Of a DNA stretch of 64,000 bases, positions 25,287 through 34,143 are shown piece by piece. Both the position numbers and the translations under genes were made by a program. The stretch comes from Nostoc sp. UHCC 0302. GTDB taxonomy: Bacteria > Cyanobacteriota > Cyanobacteriia > Cyanobacteriales > Nostocaceae. The stretch covers positions 5,930,001-5,994,000 of the forward strand of contig NZ_CP151099.1 in the NCBI RefSeq assembly GCF_038096175.1, written 5' to 3'. The notes under the pieces are model-generated. The model worked only from the letters and a program-made list of their open reading frames with translations, searched no databases and was not told the DNA's origin. Within the stretch, counting starts at the first letter, position 1. Each line of letters opens with the position of its first letter.

Positions 25287-27500
25287 TTATAATTTTGACA
25301 AAATTTCTGGTAACAGCTGACTTGGAACTTTAGATAAAGCCAAATTTTGTCCTTGTATCCCTAATTCATTATGAAAAGCCCGAATAGTTTTCACCACATA
25401 AGCGAAAGTTGTTTGATAAGCTTCTGGTTGTTTGTTTAATCCATTTAAAGCCTGCAAATGATTTTCTAATGATGCTTCTAGGTGCTGAGAACGTGTAGCT
25501 TTGTCACCATTGAAAGAGTTATCTGTTACTAGCTGATAGTGGGCTAGCCCCAGGTTATTGTAAGTAGCCAGCAAATCAAAACTTAAAGAAATACCTTTAA
25601 GTGAATGAGCTAGAGCAATAGCTTCTTCATAAGCGCTAATACATAGTTGCAGAAACTTTTGCCGCGCTTCTTTAGTTGTTTGAGATAAATTTGCTAAATG
25701 CCAGTAAGCAGTGCCTAAATTATTTTGTGTAGCGGCGCAGGCACTAGGAACATTAGCGGGAGTGCGATACTTGAGTGCTTCACGATAAACATCAATAGCT
25801 AGCTGAAGATTTTCTGCTGGTTGTTCGTATTGTGCTAGATTCCAGCAGGCTGTGCCGATGTTATTTTGAATCATCCCATATTTGAGGGGTTCTTGTTCAG
25901 GGCTATAGTGTATTAGTGCTAAGTTATAAACTGCGATCGCCTTCTTTAAATACTCAACAGGTTGATTATATTGCCCTAAATGCCAATAGGCAGTACCCAA
26001 ATTATTTTGGCAAGCAGCATACTTTAATGAGTCCATTTCAGCTGTGCGGTAGCGTAGTGCTTCACTGTACGCTTTAACTGCTTGCTGCCAGTTTTGAGAT
26101 GAGTTGGCAAAACGAGCTAAATCACCATGAGCTGTTCCCAAATTATTTTGCACGCGAGCATAAGTTTCTCTATGAGTTTCCGGTGAAATCAGCTTTAACG
26201 CCAACTCATAAAATTCTATTGCCTGTTCTATATAAGTTTGTCCCTCTTCAGAATTGGGTGGTGTGCGGTATAGCATCCAGTAGAGTGTACCCAAGTCATT
26301 CAAGATATCTGGTAGTTGTGGTGACTCTTCGTCATAACTAATTGCCTCCTGATAAGCAATAATTGCTACCATCAAGTTTTCTAAGGTTGACTGTCCTTGT
26401 TCAATGCGAAAGCGATATAAACTACCCAACCGATGATAAGCTTCTGCAAGTACTTCTCCGGCAGCATCCTGGATATGTAATTCTTCAATTTCAAACAATA
26501 TTTGCTGCGGTTGCCAGTAATCTTCGGTATCTTCAGGAGTCTTTGTGTTAATTGTGGCTACTACTAGCTCTGTTAACTCGCTGCTAATATGAGACAAAGA
26601 CGACAATGATTGGTCTTTATTCCCATTGCTAGACCTAGTAATCGATTCTTGCTGTTGTGGCGAAGCCTTCAATAAATCCACCATTGACAGTGTAGTTTTC
26701 TCAGTTTTACGGATGTGATTCGTTTGTGTCTGTTTCTGTAAATCGTAATTCTCTTCAAACTTCAACTCGGTGACTGCTGCTCTAACTTCTGCTTGCTTAA
26801 CTGATTCATCTACAATTGATTCCTGAGAATTCCCTAAATCTAAACCTCTTGAACTAGAAAAACGTTCTGGATAGCCTGAATTGTGTGTCGTTGGCGTGGG
26901 TTCACCAGCAAACACAAACACGCCAGTACGACAACGCCAAAAATGTGGCGCCGATTGCTGAATAGCAGATAACCAAGGACGCGGTAGCCATAGCAGCAAA
27001 CTAGATTCTAGAAAGCGGCTGGATTCTTGGGTAGAAAAATATTGTTCACTTAAGCGAAGATAGTGTAAAAATAAACGCTGTGTCGCTACTGGTTGCTTGG
27101 TTAGCTGTTCTACACCGACAATCTGAAATCCTGGTGTTGGCAAGGGTCTGCCTGGGGTATCTTTGGATGCACCAACAACTGGTGGTGGATAATTCGACAA
27201 CCATTGATTTATCTGAACTATAGGATTTGGATCGTTGAGATTCAACCGCAACGTGACTAATCGTGGATAAGCTGATGTGCTGTTTTCTTGTGCATCTGAT
27301 GGCTGGTATAGCACTTGCCCAATAGGATAAGCCAATGTAGAATGCAAACGAGCCGCTACTTGATTTCTCAAGTGTAAATCATCACATACTGCCAAAAATA
27401 ATTGTCGACGTAAACCGAGACTTAACGCAAGTTTCAAGCGGTGATAAACTTGCCGATTCCAAGCAGAATTATCGCTGTGTGCAGTATCATTCACGCTCAT
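25287..27500 (-). CDS. Tetratricopeptide repeat protein
   Basis: The 737-residue protein has an N-terminal region (residues 1-190) rich in basic and hydrophobic residues (RRQLFLAVCDDLHLRNQVA), a Ser/Thr-rich linker, and from about 330 on a run of TPR units. Several units share the pattern NNLGTAYWHLAQYxQP, spaced about 45 residues, like the kinesin-light-chain class. It probably acts as a protein-binding scaffold; a conserved role in cyanobacteria is not known to me. I chose the ATG at 27500 (MSVNDTAHS), since the eight residues upstream look random. A 145-bp mobile repeat lies 52 bp before the start. Confidence 0.85.
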   Translation of the reverse strand: MSVNDTAHSDNSAWNRQVYHRLKLALSLGLRRQLFLAVCDDLHLRNQVAARLHSTLAYPIGQVLYQPSDAQENSTSAYPRLVTLRLNLNDPNPIVQINQWLSNYPPPVVGASKDTPGRPLPTPGFQIVGVEQLTKQPVATQRLFLHYLRLSEQYFSTQESSRFLESSLLLWLPRPWLSAIQQSAPHFWRCRTGVFVFAGEPTPTTHNSGYPERFSSSRGLDLGNSQESIVDESVKQAEVRAAVTELKFEENYDLQKQTQTNHIRKTEKTTLSMVDLLKASPQQQESITRSSNGNKDQSLSSLSHISSELTELVVATINTKTPEDTEDYWQPQQILFEIEELHIQDAAGEVLAEAYHRLGSLYRFRIEQGQSTLENLMVAIIAYQEAISYDEESPQLPDILNDLGTLYWMLYRTPPNSEEGQTYIEQAIEFYELALKLISPETHRETYARVQNNLGTAHGDLARFANSSQNWQQAVKAYSEALRYRTAEMDSLKYAACQNNLGTAYWHLGQYNQPVEYLKKAIAVYNLALIHYSPEQEPLKYGMIQNNIGTACWNLAQYEQPAENLQLAIDVYREALKYRTPANVPSACAATQNNLGTAYWHLANLSQTTKEARQKFLQLCISAYEEAIALAHSLKGISLSFDLLATYNNLGLAHYQLVTDNSFNGDKATRSQHLEASLENHLQALNGLNKQPEAYQTTFAYVVKTIRAFHNELGIQGQNLALSKVPSQLLPEILSKL

Positions 27501-27551
27501 GGTGGCTAAATAGCCAAAACACACGTTTGGGAAAGGAAATTGTGTAGTTTA

Positions 27552-27696
27552 ACGTGAGTTCGATGAACCTCTCCCTCCCAACCTCCCTCTCCGAAGCGGA
27601 AAGGGAGGAGCAACAAAAAAATCATCGTTTTACTCCCCTTTCCTCGTAGGAGAGGGGCTGGGGGAGAGGTCAACATAGCACTCGTCGAACTCACGT
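27552..27696 (+). mobile_element. 145-bp MITE-like element, copy A, with 7-bp target duplication
   Basis: Terminal inverted repeats ACGTGAGTTCGA/TCGAACTCACGT enclose a G/C-rich imperfect palindrome. The 7-mer TAGTTTA flanks it on both sides (27545-27551, 27697-27703). The same element, same length and inverted, is at 63846-63990 with its own 7-bp duplication. It has no coding capacity. Confidence 0.93.
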
Positions 27697-27782
27697 TAGT
27701 TTAAGCAACTGAAAAGTAGTATAATGTAAGCAAAAATAAGTATTTAATTATACTTATTTCTAATTCAATTTTAACAAAAAAT

Positions 27783-27815
27783 AAAAAAGCAGGCTCCTTC
27801 TTAAATCGGAACCTG
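27783..27815 (-). terminator. Rho-independent terminator of psb34
   Basis: On the minus strand, stem CAGGTTCC/GGAGCCTG (one G-T pair) is followed by C and six Ts. It is placed 41 bp after the psb34 stop. Confidence 0.85.
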
Positions 27816-27855
27816 AAACATTAAAATGATCAATTTTTATTAAAATCTATTACGC

Positions 27856-28035
27856 TTAACTGATACTAGAAACAAAGAAGGCAACTCCAATTAAGCCGCC
27901 GACCAAAACTATAGCAGCGATTCCCAAGAAAATATAGGTTCGCTTTTGACCTTCAGTAGGTGGTTCTGCTTGATAAACCTTTGGTTCGCGGGCAAAATTA
28001 TTCAGAAGTCCGCCTTCTTCATTTGTATAGGGCAT
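27856..28035 (-). CDS. psb34: Photosystem II assembly protein Psb34
   Basis: This 59-residue protein (ssl1498 family) begins MPYTNEEGGLLNNFAREP, continues KVYQAEPPTEGQKR and ends in one membrane span (IAAIVLVGGLIGVAFFV). Psb34 binds CP47 on late photosystem II assembly intermediates and is thought to compete with high-light-inducible proteins when the CP43 module joins. It acts in the thylakoid membrane. The ATG has a good ribosome site (AAGGA, about 8 nt upstream), and a clear terminator follows. Three TTACA motifs lie upstream, but their spacing does not match the RpaB HLR1 box. Confidence 0.9.
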   Translation of the reverse strand: MPYTNEEGGLLNNFAREPKVYQAEPPTEGQKRTYIFLGIAAIVLVGGLIGVAFFVSSIS

Positions 28036-28219
28036 GAATTAATTCCTTGAGAAATTGTTGATTTAATGTTACATAAACTTTATATTACACTCTTTAGCTA
28101 AGAGATAAATCGTTACATTATTGGGCATGGGGCATTGGGCATTGTCAGTTACTATTACTCATTTACCATTTCCTATCTCGTATTAGTCTTCTTCCCATGC
28201 CCTATCCCCTATGCCCTCC

Positions 28220-30355
28220 CTAACTAGTAATCGTCCCAGTTAGGGGTGAACTAGCGCTGGCGTAGTCCTTCATCGGCATTCTGCCTGCAAGATATGCTAA
28301 GCGTCCGGCAACTGTTGCCAGATTCATGGCACGAGCCATTGCTGCTGGGTTTTTTGCTAGGGCGATCGCACTATTAATCAATAAGGCATCTGCCCCCAAT
28401 TCCATTGCCTGTGCCGCTTCTGAGGGTGAACCAATCCCGGCATCCACTACCACAGGTACTCTCGAATTCTCAATGATAATCTGGATGTTGGCGGTTGTTT
28501 TTAGCCCTTGTCCAGAACCAATTGGCGACGCTAAAGGCATGACTGTAGCACAGCCGACATCTTCTAAGCGCTTGGCTAACATAGGGTCAGCGTTGATATA
28601 GGGCAATACTGCAAAGCCTTCTTTTACCAGTTGTTCTGCTGCTTGCAGTGTGCCAATCGGATCAGGAAGTAAATATTTAGGATCAGGTATTACTTCTAAC
28701 TTGACAAAATTATTATCTTCCTGCCCTAACAGTTTCGCCATTTCTCGCCCCAAACGCGCTACGCGAATCGCCTCTTCTGCTGTTTGGCAACCTGCTGTAT
28801 TAGGTAACATCCAAATTTTTGTCCAATCTAAGGCTTCGGCTAAACCTTCATGTCCTGGGGCTTTGGTTTGGACTCGCCGTACAGCCACTGTCACAATCTG
28901 GCAATCACTGGCGACGATACTTTGCTGCATTTCCTCAATGCTGCGATACTTACCAGTTCCCGTCATCAAGCGTGACTGGAAAGTTTTACCAGCGATGATC
29001 AATGCTGAGTCCTGAGTGCTGAGTCCTGAGTAGAGAGTAGGGAGCGAATGTTGCTGTGGAGACAGGACAGAACGATGCCCGTTAGCGAAATTGGCGGAGT
29101 GAGTGAGCATGGAAGTGGAGGTAGATGGCTTTGTGTGGAAGCGCGAATAGTGAAAATCAGAGAGTAGGGGGTCAGACTTTTGTTCCCAAATTAAGTCGGC
29201 AATCAATGCCGCTGTTACGGGTGCAAGTAGAATTCCATTGCGGAAATGGCCAGTGGCAAGAGTTAAATTTTGACAATGGCTAGTACCAAGGATGGGTAAT
29301 TCATCAGGGGTAGCTGGGCGAAATCCCCACCAAAATTCCTGGATGGGATAATGCTGTAATTGCGGATATAGCCGGATGGCTGCTTGGAGTAATTTTTGAA
29401 TGCCGTCTGGAGTATTGTGGGGGGTGAAGCCAACATCTTCACTAGTTGCCCCAATAATCAGCGATGGTTGAAAACCCGCCTTTGGCGATCGCATCTCTTT
29501 GGCAGACGCTGACACTTCTGAGGTCGCTACTGTTTCACGAACGCAAACCCGTTTCGGTACTATATAAATATCTTGCCCAAACAAAACTCGCTTCAAGGGC
29601 AAATCTGGAGCAAATTCTGGTATCTGTACACTCAACATTTGTCCTTTTCTGGGACGCACAGGTAGCGGTAACAATTCATTAGACCAAGCACCTGTGGCTA
29701 AAACATAGTGTGCAGCGCGAATTATCCCGACATTGGTTTGAATTCCAACAACTTGTCCTTGGTGTTGTAAAAATGCTTCTACTGTAATACCTTGTTGTAA
29801 TTCAACACCTAAAGACTCAGCCGCCGTCCACAGCACACCAGCTAAGACCCGACTATTAACTTGTGCATCTTCAGGATACCACCAGCCCCCAACTACTTCT
29901 GCTCCCAACCCTGGTTGATATTGATGAATTGCCTGTTTATCTAACCAGTAAGCAGGGGATGAAGAGGATGGGGAGAGGGGGAGAGGGGGAGAGGGGGGGA
30001 AAAAAACATTTTTCTCTCCTTTTGTCTCCTTGTCCCTTTCTCCCCTTATCCCCCCCTCTTCTTCAAAGACGGGTGCGAGGATACCACAGGGCCAGTAGCC
30101 AGTATTTAAGCCTGTTAATTCTTCTAGTTTGCGTGTCCAGTCAGGATATAAAGAACGCGATCGCCAACACAGAGAACGCATTGCCTCATGAGAAATTTTT
30201 TCCGCATCTGGTGCTAACATCCCAGCGGCGGCGTGAGTAGCGGCAGCCTGGAAATCACGACAAAGCACGGTGACATTTGCCCCGCGCAGTTTTAGTTCAA
30301 TGGCGATCGCTAAGCCAATAACGCCGCCACCAATAATTACAATGTCACTAGCCAT
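28220..30355 (-). CDS. thiO/thiG: Bifunctional glycine oxidase ThiO / thiazole synthase ThiG
   Basis: This 711-residue fusion makes the thiazole half of thiamine. The N-terminal ThiO part (residues 1-400) is an FAD-dependent oxidase turning glycine into dehydroglycine; it shows [13 protein letters not shown] and [13 protein letters not shown]. The C-terminal ThiG part (about 450-711) has [18 protein letters not shown], the lysine of FVKLEVIPD that forms the Schiff base, [15 protein letters not shown] and [20 protein letters not shown]. This fusion order is known in Nostocales. Residues about 100-135 ([16 protein letters not shown], then [14 protein letters not shown]) are a low-complexity insertion encoded by purine-run repeat DNA. 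No TPP riboswitch is visible upstream. Confidence 0.95.
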   Translation of the reverse strand: MASDIVIIGGGVIGLAIAIELKLRGANVTVLCRDFQAAATHAAAGMLAPDAEKISHEAMRSLCWRSRSLYPDWTRKLEELTGLNTGYWPCGILAPVFEEEGGIRGERDKETKGEKNVFFPPSPPLPLSPSSSSPAYWLDKQAIHQYQPGLGAEVVGGWWYPEDAQVNSRVLAGVLWTAAESLGVELQQGITVEAFLQHQGQVVGIQTNVGIIRAAHYVLATGAWSNELLPLPVRPRKGQMLSVQIPEFAPDLPLKRVLFGQDIYIVPKRVCVRETVATSEVSASAKEMRSPKAGFQPSLIIGATSEDVGFTPHNTPDGIQKLLQAAIRLYPQLQHYPIQEFWWGFRPATPDELPILGTSHCQNLTLATGHFRNGILLAPVTAALIADLIWEQKSDPLLSDFHYSRFHTKPSTSTSMLTHSANFANGHRSVLSPQQHSLPTLYSGLSTQDSALIIAGKTFQSRLMTGTGKYRSIEEMQQSIVASDCQIVTVAVRRVQTKAPGHEGLAEALDWTKIWMLPNTAGCQTAEEAIRVARLGREMAKLLGQEDNNFVKLEVIPDPKYLLPDPIGTLQAAEQLVKEGFAVLPYINADPMLAKRLEDVGCATVMPLASPIGSGQGLKTTANIQIIIENSRVPVVVDAGIGSPSEAAQAMELGADALLINSAIALAKNPAAMARAMNLATVAGRLAYLAGRMPMKDYASASSPLTGTITS

Positions 30356-30459
30356 TATTTATTAGTCATTTATCATTAGCCATTGATCATTAGTACATAA
30401 CTAATAAATCATAACTAATAACTAATAACTCATAACTTGTAACCAATGACTAGCAAACC

Positions 30460-30843
30460 TTACCACAAAGCTCGAATTGGTTCGGCGCTTTGGTTTGCAT
30501 CATTTGATTGAGCCTCTGTAACTTGACTATCTGTATTAGAGGTACTGTCAGATGATGTTGAGTCATCACTAGGAACGTTTTGGGCAACGCTTCTTTGGCT
30601 TTCAGTGTTCTGTGATGCAACACTGGGTCTGTTTTCAGTTTGTTCAGATGCTGCTTCATTACCCCGGCTGCCAGCAGTACTATTAACATTGATATTAGCT
30701 GGCAAGACTTTGGCTTTTTTGTCGGTAGGGGGATTGTTAGCGGTTTGTTGCTGCCCGCCCATTGGAAAGTTGATACCCAGCAACGTACCTAGCAGAATCG
30801 CTAAACCGCCAGCCATCAGAATTAAGGGTGTCCATCTACCCAT
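30460..30843 (-). CDS. Conserved protein with one N-terminal membrane span
   Basis: The 127-residue product starts MGRWTPLILMAGGLAILLG, a single membrane span, followed by a low-complexity hydrophilic tail rich in Ser, Asn, Asp and Gln that should be disordered. I chose the ATG at 30843 because AAAAGGAGC lies 10 nt before it; the longer frame start at 30912 overlaps the upstream gene without support. It follows the ferredoxin-like gene by 16 bp on the same strand and is probably co-transcribed. I recognise no functional motif. Confidence 0.7.
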   Translation of the reverse strand: MGRWTPLILMAGGLAILLGTLLGINFPMGGQQQTANNPPTDKKAKVLPANINVNSTAGSRGNEAASEQTENRPSVASQNTESQRSVAQNVPSDDSTSSDSTSNTDSQVTEAQSNDANQSAEPIRALW

Positions 30844-30859
30844 CTTGTTTTGCTCCTTT

Positions 30860-31198
30860 TTAACCTTCTTGTGTCCACACTGTCTGAGAACCTTGACCCC
30901 AAAATCCATCAAATTTTGTTATTTTTATATCGCCTAAAACCTGAGTTTGACAAGCCAAACGTAGGTCTGTTGTAGGAGAATGGGGAGGAAGCGAACGCCG
31001 CGCTTTGTCACGCCAATTCGCTGCCGATACTTCGCCCTCTACCTTAACCGCACAAGTACCACAACTGCCAATGCCCCGACAGTTGATGACTTTAGCACCG
31101 CTGTTGTAGAGGTCAATACCGTTTTGCAGCAAAATTGTGCGTAAATTAGCTCCGCGATTGCACTCAATTGTTTTACCTTGAGCTTGTACCTTGGGCAT
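30860..31198 (-). CDS. 2Fe-2S ferredoxin-like protein
   Basis: The 112-residue protein carries a plant-type [2Fe-2S] site. Three cysteines are in CRGIGSCGTC (about 40-49) and the fourth in RLACQT (about 83). The rest (GANLRTILLQNGIDLYN, GDIKITKF) fits the beta-grasp ferredoxin fold. It should carry single electrons between unknown partners in the cytoplasm; sequence divergence from photosynthetic PetF suggests a special role. It is divergently arranged with cimA (77 bp between starts) and precedes a small membrane protein gene. Confidence 0.88.
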   Translation of the reverse strand: MPKVQAQGKTIECNRGANLRTILLQNGIDLYNSGAKVINCRGIGSCGTCAVKVEGEVSAANWRDKARRSLPPHSPTTDLRLACQTQVLGDIKITKFDGFWGQGSQTVWTQEG

Positions 31199-31275
31199 TG
31201 TTTTAGATTAGCAAACCGGCTTTTTGTTGTATATTGACACATTGCCCGAAAAGTTGTCTCCACGGTCTCAGTATT

Positions 31276-32931
31276 ATGACCCCAAATCCCTCACCTCAAC
31301 TTTGGCTATATGACACTACATTACGGGATGGCACTCAGCGCGAGGGGCTGTCAGTATCTATAGAAGATAAGTTACGCATTGCCCGTAGACTCGACCAACT
31401 AGGAATTCCCTTCATTGAAGGTGGTTGGCCTGGTGCTAATCCCAAGGATGTACAGTTTTTCTGGCAACTCCAAGAAGATCCGCTCAAACAGGCAGAAATT
31501 GTTGCATTTTGTTCAACTCGCCGTCCCAACACTTCTGCCGCAGATGAACCGATGTTACAAGCCATTCTGGCTGCGGGTACTCGCTGGGTGACAATTTTTG
31601 GCAAATCTTGGGATTTACACGTCACAGCAAGCCTCAAGACGACATTAGAAGAAAATTTGGCGATGATTCGCGACACGATTGAGTATCTCCGTTCTCAAGG
31701 ACGCCGGGTGATCTACGATGCCGAACATTGGTTTGATGGCTACAAGCAAAATAAAGATTATGCTTTACAGACATTAGAGGCAGCCTGTTCATCTGGTGCT
31801 GAATGGCTAGTCCTCTGTGATACCAATGGCGGCACTTTGCCTCACGAAATCAGCCAAATTGTGGAAAATGTCATTAGTCATTTGTCATTAGTCATTTGTC
31901 AACAACCAGTAACAAATGATAATGGACAATTCCCAATGCCCCAAATCGGAATTCATACTCATAACGATTCGGAGATGGCGGTTGCCAATGCCTTAGCAGC
32001 TGTGATGGCTGGGGCGAAGATGGTACAAGGGACAATCAACGGTTACGGGGAACGCTGCGGTAATGCTAACCTGTGTTCGTTAATTCCCAATTTACAACTG
32101 AAGCTAGGTTACAGTTGTATCAGAGAAGACCAGCTCACACAACTTACAGAAGCTAGTCGATTTGTGAGTGAAGTTGTCAACCTCGCCCCAGATGAACACG
32201 CCCCCTTTATAGGACGTTCTGCTTTTGCACACAAAGGCGGTATTCATGTATCAGCCGTAGAACGTAATCCCCTAACTTACGAACACATTCAGCCGGAACA
32301 AGTGGGGAACCGTCGCCGCATCGTAATTTCAGAACAGTCTGGATTGAGCAATGTTTTAGCTAAAGCTCGCACTTTTGGCATTGAACTAGATCAACAAAAG
32401 GCAGAAGCTAGAGAAATTCTGCAACGCATCAAAGATTTGGAGAGTGAAGGCTTTCAATTTGAGGCAGCAGAAGCAAGTTTTGTACTGTTAATGTACGAAG
32501 CTTTGGGAAGTCGCCAGCAGTTCTTTGAAATCAAAGGTTTTCAAGTCCACTGTGACTTGATTGAGGGGAAGGAAACTAGTAACGCCCTAGCCACAGTTAA
32601 AGTAGCTGTTGAGGGGAAAAATATTCTAGAAGCGGCAGAAGGTAATGGCCCCGTGGCAGCTTTGGATGCAGCTTTACGCAAGGCTTTGGTGAACTTTTAT
32701 CCGCAAATAGGCACTTTTGAACTGACAGATTACAAAGTGCGGATTCTCAACGGACATACAGGCACAGCAGCAAAAACCCGCGTCTTGGTGGAATCGGGTA
32801 ATGGTTATCAACGCTGGGCAACTGTAGGGGTTTCGACCAATATTCTGGAGGCTTCTTATCAAGCTGTGGTGGAGGGTTTGGAATATGGCCTCTTGTTGCA
32901 CTCCCAAGCAGAAACGGCATTGAAAGCTTGA
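31276..32931 (+). CDS. cimA: (R)-citramalate synthase
   Basis: CimA condenses pyruvate and acetyl-CoA to citramalate, the threonine-independent route to 2-ketobutyrate and isoleucine. The 551 residues show LYDTTLRDGTQREG (metal and substrate site), GGWPGANPKD, LCDTNGGTLP, IGIHTHNDSEMAVAN and the C-terminal LeuA-type regulatory domain (DYKVRILNGHTGTAAKTRV). I use the ATG at 31276 because conserved sequence begins just after it; a longer frame from 31234 adds an unlikely leader. Residues about 200-218 (SHLSLVICQQPVTNDNGQ) are encoded by the TCATTAGTCATTTGTC repeat type seen between genes, apparently an in-frame insertion. Confidence 0.94.
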   Translation: MTPNPSPQLWLYDTTLRDGTQREGLSVSIEDKLRIARRLDQLGIPFIEGGWPGANPKDVQFFWQLQEDPLKQAEIVAFCSTRRPNTSAADEPMLQAILAAGTRWVTIFGKSWDLHVTASLKTTLEENLAMIRDTIEYLRSQGRRVIYDAEHWFDGYKQNKDYALQTLEAACSSGAEWLVLCDTNGGTLPHEISQIVENVISHLSLVICQQPVTNDNGQFPMPQIGIHTHNDSEMAVANALAAVMAGAKMVQGTINGYGERCGNANLCSLIPNLQLKLGYSCIREDQLTQLTEASRFVSEVVNLAPDEHAPFIGRSAFAHKGGIHVSAVERNPLTYEHIQPEQVGNRRRIVISEQSGLSNVLAKARTFGIELDQQKAEAREILQRIKDLESEGFQFEAAEASFVLLMYEALGSRQQFFEIKGFQVHCDLIEGKETSNALATVKVAVEGKNILEAAEGNGPVAALDAALRKALVNFYPQIGTFELTDYKVRILNGHTGTAAKTRVLVESGNGYQRWATVGVSTNILEASYQAVVEGLEYGLLLHSQAETALKA

Positions 32932-33020
32932 GTTGAGTTTAGAAAGCGATAGGGATGTAGGGGTGTAGATAACAATTTTCTCTCCTCGCCCCTTACATCA
33001 AGTAGTTGATATAGAAGAAG

Positions 33021-33347
33021 CTAAATACAAAAAAGTGAAGAGAGAAGAAGCAATTTAATTAACCAAATTACTGAAGAGTAAAAACTAGCTATTTTTTGAT
33101 CTGCTGTAATGAGAGAAGCTTGATTTATTTTGGCAACTGCTACGACTACTCTCTCTACTGGATCTCGATGTTCCCATTCTAGTTTGACGTTAATTTTCTG
33201 TTTGTGGGTGCTAATTTTTTCTGTGAAAGAGCTAATACTTTTATAATCAGCTATGTGAATTAATATATAGCAACAAACCTCAAGAGAGAAAGAAAACTCC
33301 AGCCAGATTTTACTGGCGTAGCAAGCTAGTAGATATCGGTAATACAC
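33021..33347 (-). pseudogene. PIN-domain (VapC-like) toxin remnant
   Basis: Residues 57-90 of this frame read WEHRDPVERVVVAVAKIN and ASLITADQKIASFY. This is the C-terminal signature of PIN RNases: HRDPxDR, then the metal-binding Asp in TAD. The N-terminal 55 residues do not resemble a PIN domain, and the first catalytic Asp is absent. No antitoxin gene is adjacent. I regard it as a decayed toxin gene. Confidence 0.6.
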
Positions 33348-33749
33348 TAAACCTTTGCCGATCTAATTCAGTCGTTAGGAAGCATCTGTTCTGACATTAT
33401 TCAGTAGTAGAAAAAATAGAGGGTATTGCAGGTAACCTAAAAACGCTATGATGTTAGCCTTAGCTTTTTTATGCCATTTTCAACCCATCGAACTCGCTTT
33501 AAAAAAGGTAAAAGTAATTTCTTCGGCTTTTTACCTTTTTTCTAACTAGTACTTAATGCTGATATGGTTAAATGAGTGGCTTCTTTACCGTAAATTCAAA
33601 AATAGTAGCCCAATTGTCCATCCCGGACAAATAATCGTTATTATTACCACACCGGAAAAGCGATCGCCAATATGCTGACAAACCTAGACAGTTAATTCTA
33701 CGAAGTCATGAGTGATGCTTGCGAGAAAAACTTCGTTCTACCGAATGTT
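33348..33749. other. Gene-free stretch with a strong A/T hairpin
   Basis: Apart from the hairpin at 33501-33541 and one HIP1 site, nothing coding is visible. No open frame here has protein-like composition. Confidence 0.5.
33501..33541. terminator. Possible bidirectional terminator
   Basis: AAAAAAGGTAAAAG pairs with CTTTTTACCTTTTTT around a short loop. T-runs follow on either strand. No intact gene directly precedes it, so the gene it served may be lost. Confidence 0.55.
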
Positions 33750-33983
33750 CTAGGAAAAGTTTTCCCAAGCTTGGGCTACCAATTGGCTCAACCAACGCCG
33801 CTGTTGCTGATCCAGCATTGGGTCATCCGCTAGCACCTGAGCAGTCAATTCTTCCAAAGAACAACCCTGAGCGCGGACAACTTTAATTACTCCAGCGATC
33901 GCAGCGGCAACTAATTCTTCATCAATAGGCTTTTGTCGTAAAGCAACAATGTCTTGGGGACTGTCTGGAATGGGATAATTCAT
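33750..33983 (-). CDS. Small conserved cyanobacterial protein
   Basis: The 77-residue product (MNYPIPDSPQDIVALRQKP, a helical middle IAGVIKVVRAQGCSLEELTAQVL, and an end RRWLSQLVAQAWENF) looks like a compact helical protein. Composition and codon use fit a real gene, but I do not recognise a function. It starts with ATG, has no partner on the same strand nearby, and diverges from the carotenoid cyclase gene. Confidence 0.65.
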   Translation of the reverse strand: MNYPIPDSPQDIVALRQKPIDEELVAAAIAGVIKVVRAQGCSLEELTAQVLADDPMLDQQQRRWLSQLVAQAWENFS

Positions 33984-34143
33984 GGTGTGGGTTTACACAA
34001 ATACAAAATGAACAATAAATTTGACAAACTCTTAAAATTTCTTTACTGAATCTTTATGCAACTATTAGGGCGGAGTTTAGCGTACTTTCTGCTTTTATGA
34101 AATCTGTCTAAGTGAGTAGATTGATCGGAGATGTCAGGGAAAG

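Noticed and set aside
28036-28110. RpaB HLR1 box upstream of psb34
   Set aside because: TTACA motifs are present but spaced 16 and more bases apart, not the 10-bp period of HLR1.
30356-30459. TPP riboswitch ahead of thiO-thiG
   Set aside because: The leader is made of ATAACTAATAACT repeats and lacks the CUGAGA core of the THI box.
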